A stretch of DNA of 64,000 nt from Streptomyces achromogenes. Lineage in GTDB: Bacteria; Actinomycetota; Actinomycetes; Streptomycetales; Streptomycetaceae. This document shows positions 37,000-46,654 of the stretch, piece after piece. Below the pieces are notes generated by a model that searched no databases, had not been told where the DNA came from, and saw only the letters and a program-made list of their open reading frames with translations. Within the stretch, counting starts at the first letter, position 1, and every line of letters starts with the position of its first letter. The stretch lies in assembly GCF_030816715.1 (NCBI RefSeq), contig NZ_JAUSYH010000001.1, positions 3,596,001 through 3,660,000 on the forward strand, written 5' to 3'. The position numbers were made by a program, and so were the translations under genes.

Positions 37000-37025
37000 C
37001 TCGCTGAGCTGCAGCCTGGACCGCA

Positions 37026-38042
37026 CTAATTTGTCGTTCTGTTAACTGGAGGCACGGAAATATGCTTGTCCGACAGCACGCTGCGGGCGGCGACGCGTAC
37101 GAGAGCGGAGAGCGCGGCAGGCGACCCGTTTTCCAGCGTCCAGGCCAGCGGTGGATGGTAAGGCTGCCCCTGGCTCTCGTACACGGCACGCACGACGCTG
37201 CTCTCCATCCCGTCAAGCATGCCGCTCACCGTCTTCCGGCTTGCAGCGTCCTGGACGATTCCGGACATGCGTTGGAGCAGGCGGCGCGACTCTTCATTGT
37301 GTGAGGGGTCTGCGGGTGTGAGGAGAGCGGAGACACGGCGTTGGATGTGGACAGCCTCCTCGTCCTCTACGGGGATTGCCGCGATCTCCGGCACCGGGAA
37401 TCCGCAGACTTTGGCACCCAAGCGGCTCCGGCCACGACCTTGGCGCCCCAACGGCCGGGTGCAGTGTTCACGTTGCCCGGCACCGGTCGCCTCATGACGC
37501 CAGTACAGCCGCAGATGGCAGCGCGGGCAGCGATCCGCCAAGTACACGAGGTGATCCGCGCACAGAAAGGTCCACTTCAACCGCCAGCTGAGCAACCACC
37601 GGCCGCCCGACGTCTGGACGCACAGCGGACACGCCGCAGAGTGGTCGCGTCGCAGCCATGGGTTGCTCACGTGCCAACTGCGCCCTATGTCGGAGGTGAA
37701 CTGCGGTAGTGCCGTGGGGGCGTAGAAAGCGAACAGCATCCGTCTTACCTGCGCAGGACGCAGGCCCGTCCGTCGGCAGACTCCTTCCAGCTCTTCAGGG
37801 CGCAGATGGATTTGCGATGTGCTGAATGTCGCCGAACCCGGCAGTCCTAGCTCCTTCAGAGCCGCCGCACGCGACAGCCTCAAGGTCACCGCGAGCGTAT
37901 CGACCCAGCTGAGGAACGACTCGCCGGCGAAGGGGCTCGGGACGACACCAAGCCGGCGAACTCGCTCGGCCTCAACCACGGTCTGCCATGCCTCCGCTCG
38001 TATCGCTGGCCGCGCCCTCCACGAAATGCGTCGGTTTCTCAC
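37026..38042 (-). CDS. TniQ-family targeting protein 3
   Basis: A 338-residue TniQ protein on the opposite strand, 26 bp from the convergent second tniQ. Signature: RRLGVVPSPFAGESFLSW. Zinc-finger region: AACPLCVQTSGGRWLLSWRLKWTFLCADH, given here as consecutive motifs AACPLC, TFLCADH and DRCPRC. The C-terminal half is shorter than in its paralogues and lacks their terminal cysteine set. It is divergent in sequence from proteins 2 and 4, so it may recognise a different target. Confidence 0.85.
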   Translation of the reverse strand: MRNRRISWRARPAIRAEAWQTVVEAERVRRLGVVPSPFAGESFLSWVDTLAVTLRLSRAAALKELGLPGSATFSTSQIHLRPEELEGVCRRTGLRPAQVRRMLFAFYAPTALPQFTSDIGRSWHVSNPWLRRDHSAACPLCVQTSGGRWLLSWRLKWTFLCADHLVYLADRCPRCHLRLYWRHEATGAGQREHCTRPLGRQGRGRSRLGAKVCGFPVPEIAAIPVEDEEAVHIQRRVSALLTPADPSHNEESRRLLQRMSGIVQDAASRKTVSGMLDGMESSVVRAVYESQGQPYHPPLAWTLENGSPAALSALVRVAARSVLSDKHISVPPVNRTTN

Positions 38043-38130
38043 CCCGACGGGGCAGCCACACCCGGCGAAATTCCGGATGCCTGGCGTAGGGCAGCAGGAG
38101 GCACTGAACGGCGTACCTCAGGGCTCTGCC

Positions 38131-39444
38131 TTAAGTCGTTCGGAAATCAGTGTCCGCGCAAGCGTCCAGGATCAGCTTCTGCGCTTCGATCAACTGCCGT
38201 TGCACTTCGCTACCCTCCTCGCCAACTCGCTGTTCCTGTTCACGGAGCCGGGCGTCGAGGAACCGAAGTCGCGGGTCAGTGCACGTGGTCGGCGTGGAGC
38301 CTTCCCTGGGATGTGCCCGGGCAGTGAACTCCTCCGCGTGCAGTGGACAGTAGGTGCCCCTGCCGGATGCGTCGTTCAACACCGCACCGTGCCCCGCCGG
38401 AACCCAGGTCCAACAGCCACTGTGACCACAGCGGTCGCCGAAGCGGTTCGTTGCCAGCTGGAACTCGCCGTGGGCTTCCAGGAGCCGCTGCCGTGGACGA
38501 CCCCAGTTCGGCCGGGCCTTCACTTGCTCTTTTGCCGCAGGCTCTGTATCTGCCGAGGGGAGCCCGGCCTCGGTTGCGATCTTCACCGTAGCTGCCACGA
38601 TCAGCGGCCGGTGCTGCACCCGGTGGCCACCGGGTGCCAGATGGCTGTCCCACGCCTGGTGGACCACCTCGTCGGTGCGAGGCAGGCACTCCGGCCGCAC
38701 CGCAGCCCACGCACCCTGCATCGAGCGGTACAACGCTTGGAAGGTCTCGTGCGCTTGCCCCTCCGGTAGATCTTCCGACCCCTCCAAGAGGCGGTCGATC
38801 CGCTGCTGGCAGTCAAGGAGCCGGAGGTCGTGGACCCGCGTGGCAAGCATTCGGCGAATGTCGCGGCCGCATGGCCTCGCGGGCTTGTAGGAGTGCATTC
38901 CCGGGATGGGGCCGGGACAGATCCAGGAGTGCGCGCTCCCGGGCCGCGGGAGATGAAGACGGGCGTCGCAACCCTGGCATGTCGAGATCAGGTAGCGCTC
39001 ATGCTCCACGCATGCGAAGGACCAGGCCAGCCTCCACTTCAGGAGCCATCGGGCACCGTTCTCCCGCAGGCATACCGGGCAGGCGTTGGAGCGCTGGCGC
39101 AGTAGCATCCGCTGCCGATATCTCCATCTGGCAAGGACGTCCTGCCCTTCCGGATTGTGTTGCGGCAATGGGTCCAGGGTTCTTCCGGCGTAGTGAGCAA
39201 GCGTCATGCCTCGCACCTGTCCCTCGGTCACCCCGGTGGTGTGCCGTACCGCTTGAACGACGTCATCACTGACGTGGTAACCGAAGATGTCGGACACAGG
39301 CGGCGTTTTGACCATGCCCGTCATCCGCACTGCAACGATCCGGGGGACCTGGTTGAGCCGCGCGATCGCGTCCGCCCAGCTCAGCAGAGATTCCCCAGGA
39401 TATGGATCGGGGACCAGCGCGAGTCGACGCAAAGGGCCTCGCAC
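38131..39444 (-). CDS. TniQ-family targeting protein 4
   Basis: A 437-residue TniQ protein. The GTG at 39444 is chosen because GGAAGGAG precedes it and the conserved LRRLALVPDPYPGESLLSW starts three codons later; the frame stays open upstream to 39573 with basic, unconserved text. Zinc-finger cysteines are in NACPVCLRENGARW and STCQGC. A terminal Cys/His set (DRCGHSGCWTWVPAGHG ... YCPLHAEEF) matches protein 2. A C-terminal coiled region (RLREQEQRVGEEGSEVQRQL) is unique to this copy. It lies 88 bp upstream of tniQ 3 on the same strand. Confidence 0.87.
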   Translation of the reverse strand: MRGPLRRLALVPDPYPGESLLSWADAIARLNQVPRIVAVRMTGMVKTPPVSDIFGYHVSDDVVQAVRHTTGVTEGQVRGMTLAHYAGRTLDPLPQHNPEGQDVLARWRYRQRMLLRQRSNACPVCLRENGARWLLKWRLAWSFACVEHERYLISTCQGCDARLHLPRPGSAHSWICPGPIPGMHSYKPARPCGRDIRRMLATRVHDLRLLDCQQRIDRLLEGSEDLPEGQAHETFQALYRSMQGAWAAVRPECLPRTDEVVHQAWDSHLAPGGHRVQHRPLIVAATVKIATEAGLPSADTEPAAKEQVKARPNWGRPRQRLLEAHGEFQLATNRFGDRCGHSGCWTWVPAGHGAVLNDASGRGTYCPLHAEEFTARAHPREGSTPTTCTDPRLRFLDARLREQEQRVGEEGSEVQRQLIEAQKLILDACADTDFRTT

Positions 39445-39723
39445 GGCAATGATCTCCTTCCCGCGCCCCATCCCAGGCTGTAGAGGGCTCGGCATCCGTA
39501 AGCGACGAGGCGAAGAAGTCGAGTGGGGAATGCTGCAGCGGCGCAGACGCCCCCTGCGGACAAGCCGTTTCACGTTGCATGTGGAACTTCGCCCCGGTGA
39601 TCCCTGAACCTGGCGCCGAAGCGGCGCCTGGCCGGCTGACGACGCTCCGCACGGTCATCCCGCCCACGCAACCTACCTGCTGCGCACCCCCGCGATACAT
39701 GCCCGGGTCCGGCTTGCCGATCC

Positions 39724-39897
39724 GGCTTCGACCTCCATCGCGTCAACGGCGGACACCGGCGCACCCTGCCGCTGCCCGTCGCCTGCGTCAACGACCGCGA
39801 GGGCGTCATCCGCTGGGCCTTCGTCGACGCCGACTACACCAAGCGCGTCGAACCCGGCGCCCTCCTCGCCGCCCTCGACGCCGGACGCCTGGGATGA
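39724..39897 (+). pseudogene. C-terminal remnant of an AhpC/TSA-type peroxiredoxin
   Basis: A 57-codon fragment reading GFDLHRVNGGHR, then TLPLPVACVNDREGVIRWAF and VDADYTKRVEPGALLAAL before a stop. This matches the C-terminal third of thioredoxin-fold peroxiredoxin-like proteins (pattern DLxxxNG ... LPxPATxVxDRxGxIRxAFVDxDYTxRxEP). The N-terminal two-thirds with the catalytic cysteine are absent. The break coincides with the region after the transposon genes, so the gene may have been cut by the element or by later deletion. Confidence 0.7.
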
Positions 39898-39930
39898 GTG
39901 CCGGCGTGGTGAGAAAAGGCCGCACCGCTG

Positions 39931-40500
39931 TCAGACGCGGGCGAGTTCCGCGGCGCCGAACGAGACATCGAAACGGTCGCACCAAATGCTCACGCTGTTG
40001 TAGCTCGACGGATCCACGTCCCTGGGCAGGGGGTAGTTCTGGCTTCCCTTGTTGCCTTTGAGCTTGCCCAGGCTGACGTACCTTCCCTCGTCGAAGACGT
40101 GCCAACCGGCCTTCCCCTCCTTCACCGGTGCGTCGGTCAGTAAGACACGCAGGTCCGGTCCGTTGCTGGTGTCGAGGTTCTCCAGCCGGACGACGTGGGA
40201 GCCGTCGGCCAGCCGTATGAGCTTCACCGTGCCCGATGTCGCATGCTCGTGGCTGATCAGCTCACCACTCGCCAGCGTCTGCGGACCGGTGGCCGAGGGC
40301 TGCTCGGAGGGCTCATACGAGGGCGCCACAGCAGGAGGCGCGGAAGTCGCCACCACCCCGGGCAGGGCCTCCTCGACGGTCTCGTCCTGCCACAGCTTCC
40401 ACGGCTGGAACCAGTACAGTCCGAAGCCGGTCCCCCCGACCGCCACCACCAGCACCGCGATGGCCAACGGCCTGGCCAGTACCTTCCGCACGCGCCCCAC
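39931..40500 (-). CDS. Membrane-anchored DM13-domain protein
   Basis: A 189-residue protein (GTG 40500, AGGAGG 10 bp upstream; a longer ATG start at 40551 is possible). It has one N-terminal transmembrane helix (PLAIAVLVVAVGGTGFGLYW), a Pro/Ser-rich linker, and a DM13 domain (about 85-185) with HEHATSGTVKLIRLADGSHV, LDTSNGPDLRVLLTDAP and a single conserved cysteine in SIWCDRFDVSFGAAEL. DM13 domains are proposed to take part in extracellular redox or electron transfer. Neighbours on both sides are gene remnants. Confidence 0.85.
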   Translation of the reverse strand: MGRVRKVLARPLAIAVLVVAVGGTGFGLYWFQPWKLWQDETVEEALPGVVATSAPPAVAPSYEPSEQPSATGPQTLASGELISHEHATSGTVKLIRLADGSHVVRLENLDTSNGPDLRVLLTDAPVKEGKAGWHVFDEGRYVSLGKLKGNKGSQNYPLPRDVDPSSYNSVSIWCDRFDVSFGAAELARV

Positions 40501-40779
40501 GCCTGCCTCGCCTCCTGGGAGTTTGCTTGTCTCTCCCCATTCAACGGGCACGGACGGCCGTCCCGTACCCCGCAGGTGATGACGGAATCCTTACGACGCA
40601 CTGGCCCGCGCTGGCAGGAGCAGCCGAGGTGCCGACGGAGTTCGCATCGCGGCGGTCGGCGTGTGGGACGGGTTTGCCGAGGGCGGGCCAGTGCTCACGT
40701 GCGGCAAGTGTCCTGAGCCCGGTGCTCGGGCCGCCAGGCTGGAGTTGAGCTGGCAGGAGCCCCAGACTTCCGGTCTGGC

Positions 40780-41490
40780 TCAGCGGTGCTTGGGGTTGTC
40801 CGCCCCCGCCCTGCAGCCGGCGTCCCACTCCGTGCGCTGGTTGCCGTGGGCGGGGATGCCTCCGGCGCGCTTGACCAGGGCCGCCAGGTGCATCAGGTTC
40901 CACGTCATGAAGCTGGTGTTGCGGTTGGTGAAGTCGTTCTCCGGGTTGCCCGAGCCGGGGTCCAGGTACGAAGGCCCGGGGCCCGCCGCACCGATCCAGC
41001 CCGCATCGGCCTGCGGTGGGATGGCGTAGCCGAGGTGCTGGAGGCTGTAGAGGACATTCATGGCGCAGTGCTTCACGCCGTCCTCGTTGCCCGTGATCAG
41101 ACACCCGCCGATCCGTCCGAAATAGGCGTACTGGCCTTCGGAGTTGAGGAGGCTGGAGCAGCTGTAGAGCCGCTCGATGACCTGCTTGGTGAAGGGCTGT
41201 TTTCGCCCAGCCAGATTGGCCCGGCCAGCACGAGGATGTCGGGGGTCATCACCTGCTCGTACAGCGCGGGCCAGGCGTCCGTGGCGAAGCCGTGTTCGGT
41301 CATGTCCGGGTAGACGCCAGGGGCGACGTCGTTGGTCAACGGCACGGATCTCGTCCGTGGTCACCCCGCGCGCGTCCATGATCGCCCGGCTCTTGTCGAT
41401 GAGCCCCTGCGTGTGGCTGCGGCGGGGGACGGCTTGAGCGTGCAGTTGATAAAGAGCGCACGAAGGTCGTCGAAACGGTGATTGTCCTCA
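40780..41490 (-). pseudogene. Flavodoxin/NADPH-dependent FMN reductase-like gene with three frameshifts
   Basis: Minus-strand segments join into one protein only by changing frame three times. RFDDLRALFINCTLKPSP is followed by a shift near 41420, then SHTQGLIDKSRAIMDARGVT. A second shift near 41340 leads to GVYPDMTEHGFATDAW and DILVLAGPIWLGE. A third near 41195 leads to FTKQVIERLYSCSSLLNSEG through to the stop. The intact product would be a flavodoxin-fold NAD(P)H oxidoreductase of about 230 residues. Strong conservation of the pieces implies recent inactivation or sequence errors. Confidence 0.8.
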
Positions 41491-41689
41491 GTTGGGGCGG
41501 GCGAATGCTGCCATGGCGGCCTCCGGGAGGAGAGCGGAGAGGGGGCGGGGACGACGCCTGTGCGCCGTCCCGGCGGGGGCGTCTCGCGGAATGCGCGCGT
41601 TGTCCTGCTGCGACGCACCGGCGCCCGCTGCTCCCCACTGACATCCTTCGCCGTCGGGCACGCGCGACCTGGCTGGCTGGCCGCCGAAG

Positions 41690-41786
41690 GCTCCACCGCC
41701 GTTACGAACGCAAGGCCGAACACTTCCTGACTTTCGTCGGCATAGCAGCAACCCCCATTGGCTACCGCCGTCTAACAACCCGTTGA
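41690..41786 (+). pseudogene. C-terminal fragment of an IS5/IS4-type transposase
   Basis: About 32 codons reading RRLHRRYERKAEHFLTFVG and then IAATPIGYRRLTTR before the stop. The pattern RYERxAxxHxxFxxxAxxLIxxRRL is the usual C-terminal end of IS5-family DDE transposases. The catalytic core is missing, so this is an IS relic. Confidence 0.6.
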
Positions 41787-41803
41787 CGCAGCTCATCGCT
41801 CAT

Positions 41804-42118
41804 TTAGCTTGCGGCGATCACGGCCTGAAGCAGGCCGGGGAATCGGCGGTCCAAGTCCTCCTTGCGGAGACGCATGTACAGACCGTTCCCGGCGTCGCGC
41901 TGATACACCAGCCCTGCCTCGCGCAGTACTCGCCAGTGACGTGTTCGACTGGACTTACCTACTGGCAGGTCGAAGGAAGCGCACAGCCGCTCCTCATCTG
42001 GCTGTTCGGCTAGTTCAGCCACGACTCGACGCCGGTTCGCGTCAGCCAGCGCCAAAAGGATGGGTCCCACCTCCAACTCCTCAGCCCGAGGGTGCGCCAA
42101 CTCGCTGTCCATCATCAC
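41804..42118 (-). CDS. ArsR/SmtB-family winged-helix repressor
   Basis: A 104-residue repressor with the ArsR fold: ILLALADANRRRVVAELAE, a recognition region CASFDLPVGKSSRTRHWRVL, and a wing GLVYQRDAGNGLYMRLR. The single cysteine (C47) lies before the recognition helices, so a classical CxC metal site is not evident. Three ATG codons stand in a row at the start (42118, 42115, 42112). Two palindromes in its upstream region are likely autoregulatory operators. Confidence 0.88.
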   Translation of the reverse strand: MMMDSELAHPRAEELEVGPILLALADANRRRVVAELAEQPDEERLCASFDLPVGKSSRTRHWRVLREAGLVYQRDAGNGLYMRLRKEDLDRRFPGLLQAVIAAS

Positions 42119-42132
42119 TCACCCCTCGACGA

Positions 42133-42181
42133 GGTACGCGCAGGTGCGTACCTTGATGGAGGTACGCGACAAGGCGTACCT
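42133..42181. promoter_or_regulatory. Two 20-bp palindromes, probable ArsR-type operators
   Basis: GGTACGC-6 nt-GCGTACC occurs twice, at 42133-42152 and 42161-42180, with centres 28 bp apart. The pair starts 15 bp upstream of the ArsR start codon and also precedes the 33-codon plus-strand frame. Tandem dyads at this position fit repression of a divergent promoter pair. Confidence 0.75.
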
Positions 42182-42200
42182 TACCGTTGCTGGGGGAGTC

Positions 42201-42302
42201 ATGTCTGTACCCGCGTCGCCGCGTCGCCGCGTCCTGTTGCGCATCCGCATGTCGCTGCGCAGGCTCCTGCTTATCGAGCACTCGCCCTTCATGACTCTCT
42301 GA
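42201..42302 (+). CDS. 33-residue basic small ORF divergent from arsR
   Basis: ATG at 42201 after TGGGGGAGTC, ending TGA at 42300. The peptide is Arg/Leu-rich (SPRRRVLLRIRMSLRRLLL in the middle). It follows the operator-like palindromes directly. The genes after it are on the opposite strand, so it could be a leader peptide, an independent small protein, or the beginning of a lost ArsR-regulated gene. Coding status is uncertain. Confidence 0.4.
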   Translation: MSVPASPRRRVLLRIRMSLRRLLLIEHSPFMTL

Positions 42303-42427
42303 CCCAGTCAGGGCACCTACCCCTCGCGTGCGGAGGCGGGGCGGGTCGACTCGGGCGAGCGGCGGCGGCGATCATCGCGGGGCCGGTGGTCGGTGCAGCC
42401 CCGGGACAAAGGCCGACGTCGGTGCGG

Positions 42428-42696
42428 TCATGAGCGGTCCCGGTCGCGGTGGAGCAGGTGGGCGGTGAGCGCCCCGATGAGCAGGGCCCAGGCCGCAGCG
42501 GCGGGGCCGGCTTGGTGCCAGCCGAGTAGGACGACGGCCGCGGCGGCCGTTGCTCCGGCGGCCACGGCGCGGCGGTCGCTGGCGAAGGCCCACTGCTCGC
42601 GGGCGCTGCCCGGGCGCTTGATCTCGCTGAGGGCTGTTCTGATCACCAGAGCGGCGGCCACGATCGCGGGTGCCAGCAGTGAGGCGTCGGCGGCCA

Positions 42697-42697
<1 letters not shown>
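42428..42697 (-). CDS. Small membrane protein coupled to nhaA
   Basis: An 89-residue protein with two or three hydrophobic segments (SLLAPAIVAAALVIRTAL; AVAAGATAAAAVVLLGW; AAAAWALLIGALTAHLL). The ATG overlaps the nhaA stop (TGATG), so the two are co-translated. I recognise no family. An accessory role with the antiporter is inferred from coupling only. Confidence 0.65.
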
Positions 42698-44025
<1,328 letters not shown>

Positions 44026-44048
44026 GACGGGCGACCCTCCGGGCATCT

Positions 44049-44145
44049 GTGACGAAGGGCCCACGGCCCCTTCCTCGCCGACCAGACTTCCCGGCACACC
44101 CCGCGCCACTTGACGCGTTCTTTACACTCTATCCGTTGCTGAGGC
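44049..44145 (-). promoter_or_regulatory. Candidate cation-responsive RNA leader of nhaA
   Basis: On the minus strand the leader holds GGTGTGCCGGGAAG, T, CTGGTCGGCGA (44100-44075). An almost identical 26-nt motif (one change, T to C) stands upstream of the CPA1 antiporter gene at 46684-46709. Upstream similarity continues weakly (TAAAGA..CG.GT). A hairpin GAAGGG / CCCTTC (44054-44073) follows directly and lies just before the nhaA ribosome binding site, so it could be the expression platform. The motif resembles antiporter-linked riboswitch leaders; the class is not assigned. Confidence 0.6.
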
Positions 44146-44469
44146 CCGTACACCCCAACACGAAGGGGAATCGGTCATCCTTGGCCCCCCTCACCCTCGA
44201 TCATCAGCACCGTGATGAGGTTCGCGTGCCGTCTGGGACCGTCGGCCGGCCGCGCGCAGCAGGCACGTGGGCGCAGGAGACGGCAGCCTGTGGCACCACT
44301 GCCAGGCACCCCTTCTGCCGTGAACAGGGACGATCGCTGGAAGCGGACCGCATCTGTCCAGCCACCTAGGATGAAACCCACAGGTCAAACCTGGGCGCTC
44401 GCTCGCAGGACGACCCCCGCACGCGAGCCACGGGAACATCGCTCACGCCGACAGAAGTGGGGGACAGCC

Positions 44470-44955
44470 ATGGGCGCGCCACGCCTGAGCAATACGCCGT
44501 TGCCGGGAATCGGGGTCCGCTACGACCTGACGACGCGGGAGAAGCGCCGCCTGTCCGTGGTCGCGCACCGCGACGGGCACCGCACGATCAGCGCGTACCG
44601 CAAGGACGACCCGGACGCATGCGCCCTCTCCGCACGGCTGACCGCGGAGGAGGCTGCCACCCTCATCGACGCGCTGATGCCCGCCCACCACACCCCGAAC
44701 CTGTTGTCGACCACGGACCTGGGGCTGGTGGCGGAGCGCATCGAGCTGTCGGCCACATCGCACTGGAACGGGCGCCTGTTGGGCGAGACCCGGATGCGTA
44801 CGGAGACCGGCGTCTCCATCGTGGCCGTGCTGCGCCGGGCGGAGGCGATCCCCTCCCCCACACCCGGCTTCCGGCTCGCCGGCGGTGACACCCTCATCCT
44901 CATCGGCACCCGCGAGGGCGTGGAGGCGGCCGCCGCGATCCTCGGGCGGGAGTGA
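44470..44955 (+). CDS. KhtT-like TrkA-C (RCK_C) regulatory subunit of a cation/H+ antiporter
   Basis: A 161-residue soluble protein. The ATG at 44470 follows GGGGGACAGCC. The N-terminal half (LPGIGVRYDLTTREKRRLSVV) matches KhtT-type subunits. The C-terminal half is a TrkA-C domain (GETRMRTETGVSIVAVLRRA ... RLAGGDTLILIGTREGVEAA), which binds small ligands such as c-di-AMP in related systems. It is 6 bp upstream of the antiporter gene and should gate it. Confidence 0.88.
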   Translation: MGAPRLSNTPLPGIGVRYDLTTREKRRLSVVAHRDGHRTISAYRKDDPDACALSARLTAEEAATLIDALMPAHHTPNLLSTTDLGLVAERIELSATSHWNGRLLGETRMRTETGVSIVAVLRRAEAIPSPTPGFRLAGGDTLILIGTREGVEAAAAILGRE

Positions 44956-44961
44956 CCCGTC

Positions 44962-46215
44962 ATGCACTCCTCCGCCGTCTTCCTGATCGAGTTCGGCTGC
45001 ATCATTCTGGGCCTGGGGCTGCTCGGCCGGTTCGCCGGACGCTTCCAGTTCTCCCCGATACCGCTGTATCTGCTGGCCGGACTCGCCTTCGGCAACGGCG
45101 GGCTGCTGCCGCTGGGCACCAGCGAGGACTTCGTCGCCATCGGCGCGGAGATCGGCGTCATCCTGCTGCTGCTGATGCTGGGCCTGGAGTACACCGCCAG
45201 CGATCTGGTCTCCAACCTCAAGACCCACTACCCCGCCGGGCTCGCCGACGCTGCCCTCAACGCTGTTCCCGGCGCGGTGATGGCGCTGCTGCTGGGCTGG
45301 GGTCCGGTCGCCGCGGTCGTGCTGGCCGGGGTCACCTGGGTGTCCTCCTCCGGCGTCATCGCCAAGGTCCTCGGTGACCTCGGGCGTCTGGGCAACCGGG
45401 AGACCCCCACCATCCTGAGCATCCTGGTCCTGGAAGACCTGTCCATGGCGGTCTACCTGCCCATCGTCACCGCCCTGCTGGCCGGGGCCGGCCTGGCCGC
45501 GGGCAGCGTCACGCTGGCCGTCGCGCTCGGCGTGGCCGGACTCGTCCTGGTCCTCGCGCTCCGCTACGGCCGCCACATCTCCCGCTTCGTCTCCAGCGAC
45601 GACCCCGAGAAGCTGCTGCTGGTGGTCCTCGGCCTGACCCTGGTGATCGCCGGGCTCGCCCAGAAGCTGAACGTGTCCGCCGCCGTGGGTGCCTTCCTCG
45701 TCGGCATCGCCCTGTCCGGCGAGGTCGCCGAGGGCGCCCACAGTCTGCTGGCCCCGCTGCGGGACCTGTTCGCGGCGGTGTTCTTCGTCTTCTTCGGCCT
45801 GCACACCGACCCCGCCAGCATCCCGCCGGTTCTGCTGCCCGCTCTCGCCCTGGCCGCCGTCACCGCGCTGACCAAGATCGGCACCGGCTACTGGGCCGCC
45901 AAGCAGGCCGGCATCGCGTCCAAGGGGCGCTGGCGGGCCGGCGGGACCCTGGTAGCCCGCGGAGAGTTCTCCATCGTGATCGCCGGGCTCGCCGTCACGG
46001 CCGGCATCGAACCCTCCCTCGGCCCGCTGGCCACCGCCTACGTCCTGATCCTCGTCATCCTCGGCCCCCTCACCGCCCGCTACACCGAGCCTCTGGCCAC
46101 CCGCTTGCTCGGACAGCGCCGCGTGGGGCCGGCCCCGCCGTTCCAGAAGAGCCCGCCTGCGCCGCCTGACGCCTACGAGACCATCGACGACCAGGACGCC
46201 GTCGGCCACGCCTGA
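44962..46215 (+). CDS. KhtU/KefB-type K+(Na+)/H+ antiporter (CPA2)
   Basis: A 417-residue monovalent cation:proton antiporter with about 12 membrane segments. Marks are GAEIGVILLLLMLGLEY (segment 3), VTWVSSSGVIAKVLGDLG, LEDLSMAVYLPIVTALLAG with the transport Asp, and ARGEFSIVIAGLAV near the end. No C-terminal RCK domain is fused; the separate KhtT-like subunit replaces it. The short C-terminal tail is Pro/Ala/Asp-rich. It forms an operon with the upstream gene. Confidence 0.92.
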   Translation: MHSSAVFLIEFGCIILGLGLLGRFAGRFQFSPIPLYLLAGLAFGNGGLLPLGTSEDFVAIGAEIGVILLLLMLGLEYTASDLVSNLKTHYPAGLADAALNAVPGAVMALLLGWGPVAAVVLAGVTWVSSSGVIAKVLGDLGRLGNRETPTILSILVLEDLSMAVYLPIVTALLAGAGLAAGSVTLAVALGVAGLVLVLALRYGRHISRFVSSDDPEKLLLVVLGLTLVIAGLAQKLNVSAAVGAFLVGIALSGEVAEGAHSLLAPLRDLFAAVFFVFFGLHTDPASIPPVLLPALALAAVTALTKIGTGYWAAKQAGIASKGRWRAGGTLVARGEFSIVIAGLAVTAGIEPSLGPLATAYVLILVILGPLTARYTEPLATRLLGQRRVGPAPPFQKSPPAPPDAYETIDDQDAVGHA

Positions 46216-46654
46216 CTGATCGCGCGAGGGCCTGTCTTCAACGACGAGAGCTGAGGCGATAGCGCCAGAGCCGCCACCTGCCAGCGCCCCGGGCCGGTGC
46301 CCGAGCCGACGCCTTCCCCTACGGCAGCGACCCTTTTACGTTCCGCAGGTGTTTCGGCTGTCACGGAAGAGAGGCGCAGACCAGGCGGCCGACCATGCCG
46401 CCGGACCGGCCTTAACCACCTCAGTCCGGACGGCTGCGCGGCGCTGCTCATGACCCTCGGGTCACCCGTGCGAGCGGCACACGGCTGGTCATCACCATGC
46501 GAACGAACGAGCACGGTCGGGGCCTGCGGCAGACGGCATCACGATCGAGCTGGCGGCCTGTGCCGTCCACGGCGCATGGGCGGGCCGAGACGGTTTTCTT
46601 TCCGGCACCCGGCAGTGACCGGCATGTCAGAGTGCGCGCTGGCGGCCTGTCAGT
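46216..46654. other. Gene-free stretch upstream of the CPA1 antiporter leader
   Basis: About 440 bp between the KhtU stop and the conserved leader. Open frames here are short and unlike any family I know. It probably holds the promoter of the CPA1 gene. Confidence 0.5.

Larger units (their letters stand above)
30487..39573. mobile_element. Tn7-like transposition module (TniQ x4, TnsA, TnsB, TnsC)
   Basis: A lower-GC block between the RpiR regulator and a decayed peroxiredoxin gene. It carries one likely transposon end with repeated binding sites, then tniQ-tnsA-tnsB-tnsC-tniQ on the plus strand with short or overlapping junctions, and two further tniQ genes on the minus strand. TnsA implies cut-and-paste transposition with cleavage of both strands. 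No CRISPR array or Cas gene is seen. The second end was not found: it may lie past the ion-transport island or be lost, so the right boundary given is only the end of the last tniQ gene. Confidence 0.85.

Noticed and set aside
39579..40061. 160-codon plus-strand frame spanning the peroxiredoxin remnant
   Set aside because: It is in a different frame from the conserved peroxiredoxin text and is Arg/Pro-rich, typical of a GC-driven shadow.
41788..41812. CTCATTTAG near 41797 as the inverted second transposon end
   Set aside because: Only 9 nt match the left-end repeat complement, it is a single copy and lies at the ArsR stop codon. A match of this length is expected by chance in 64 kb.
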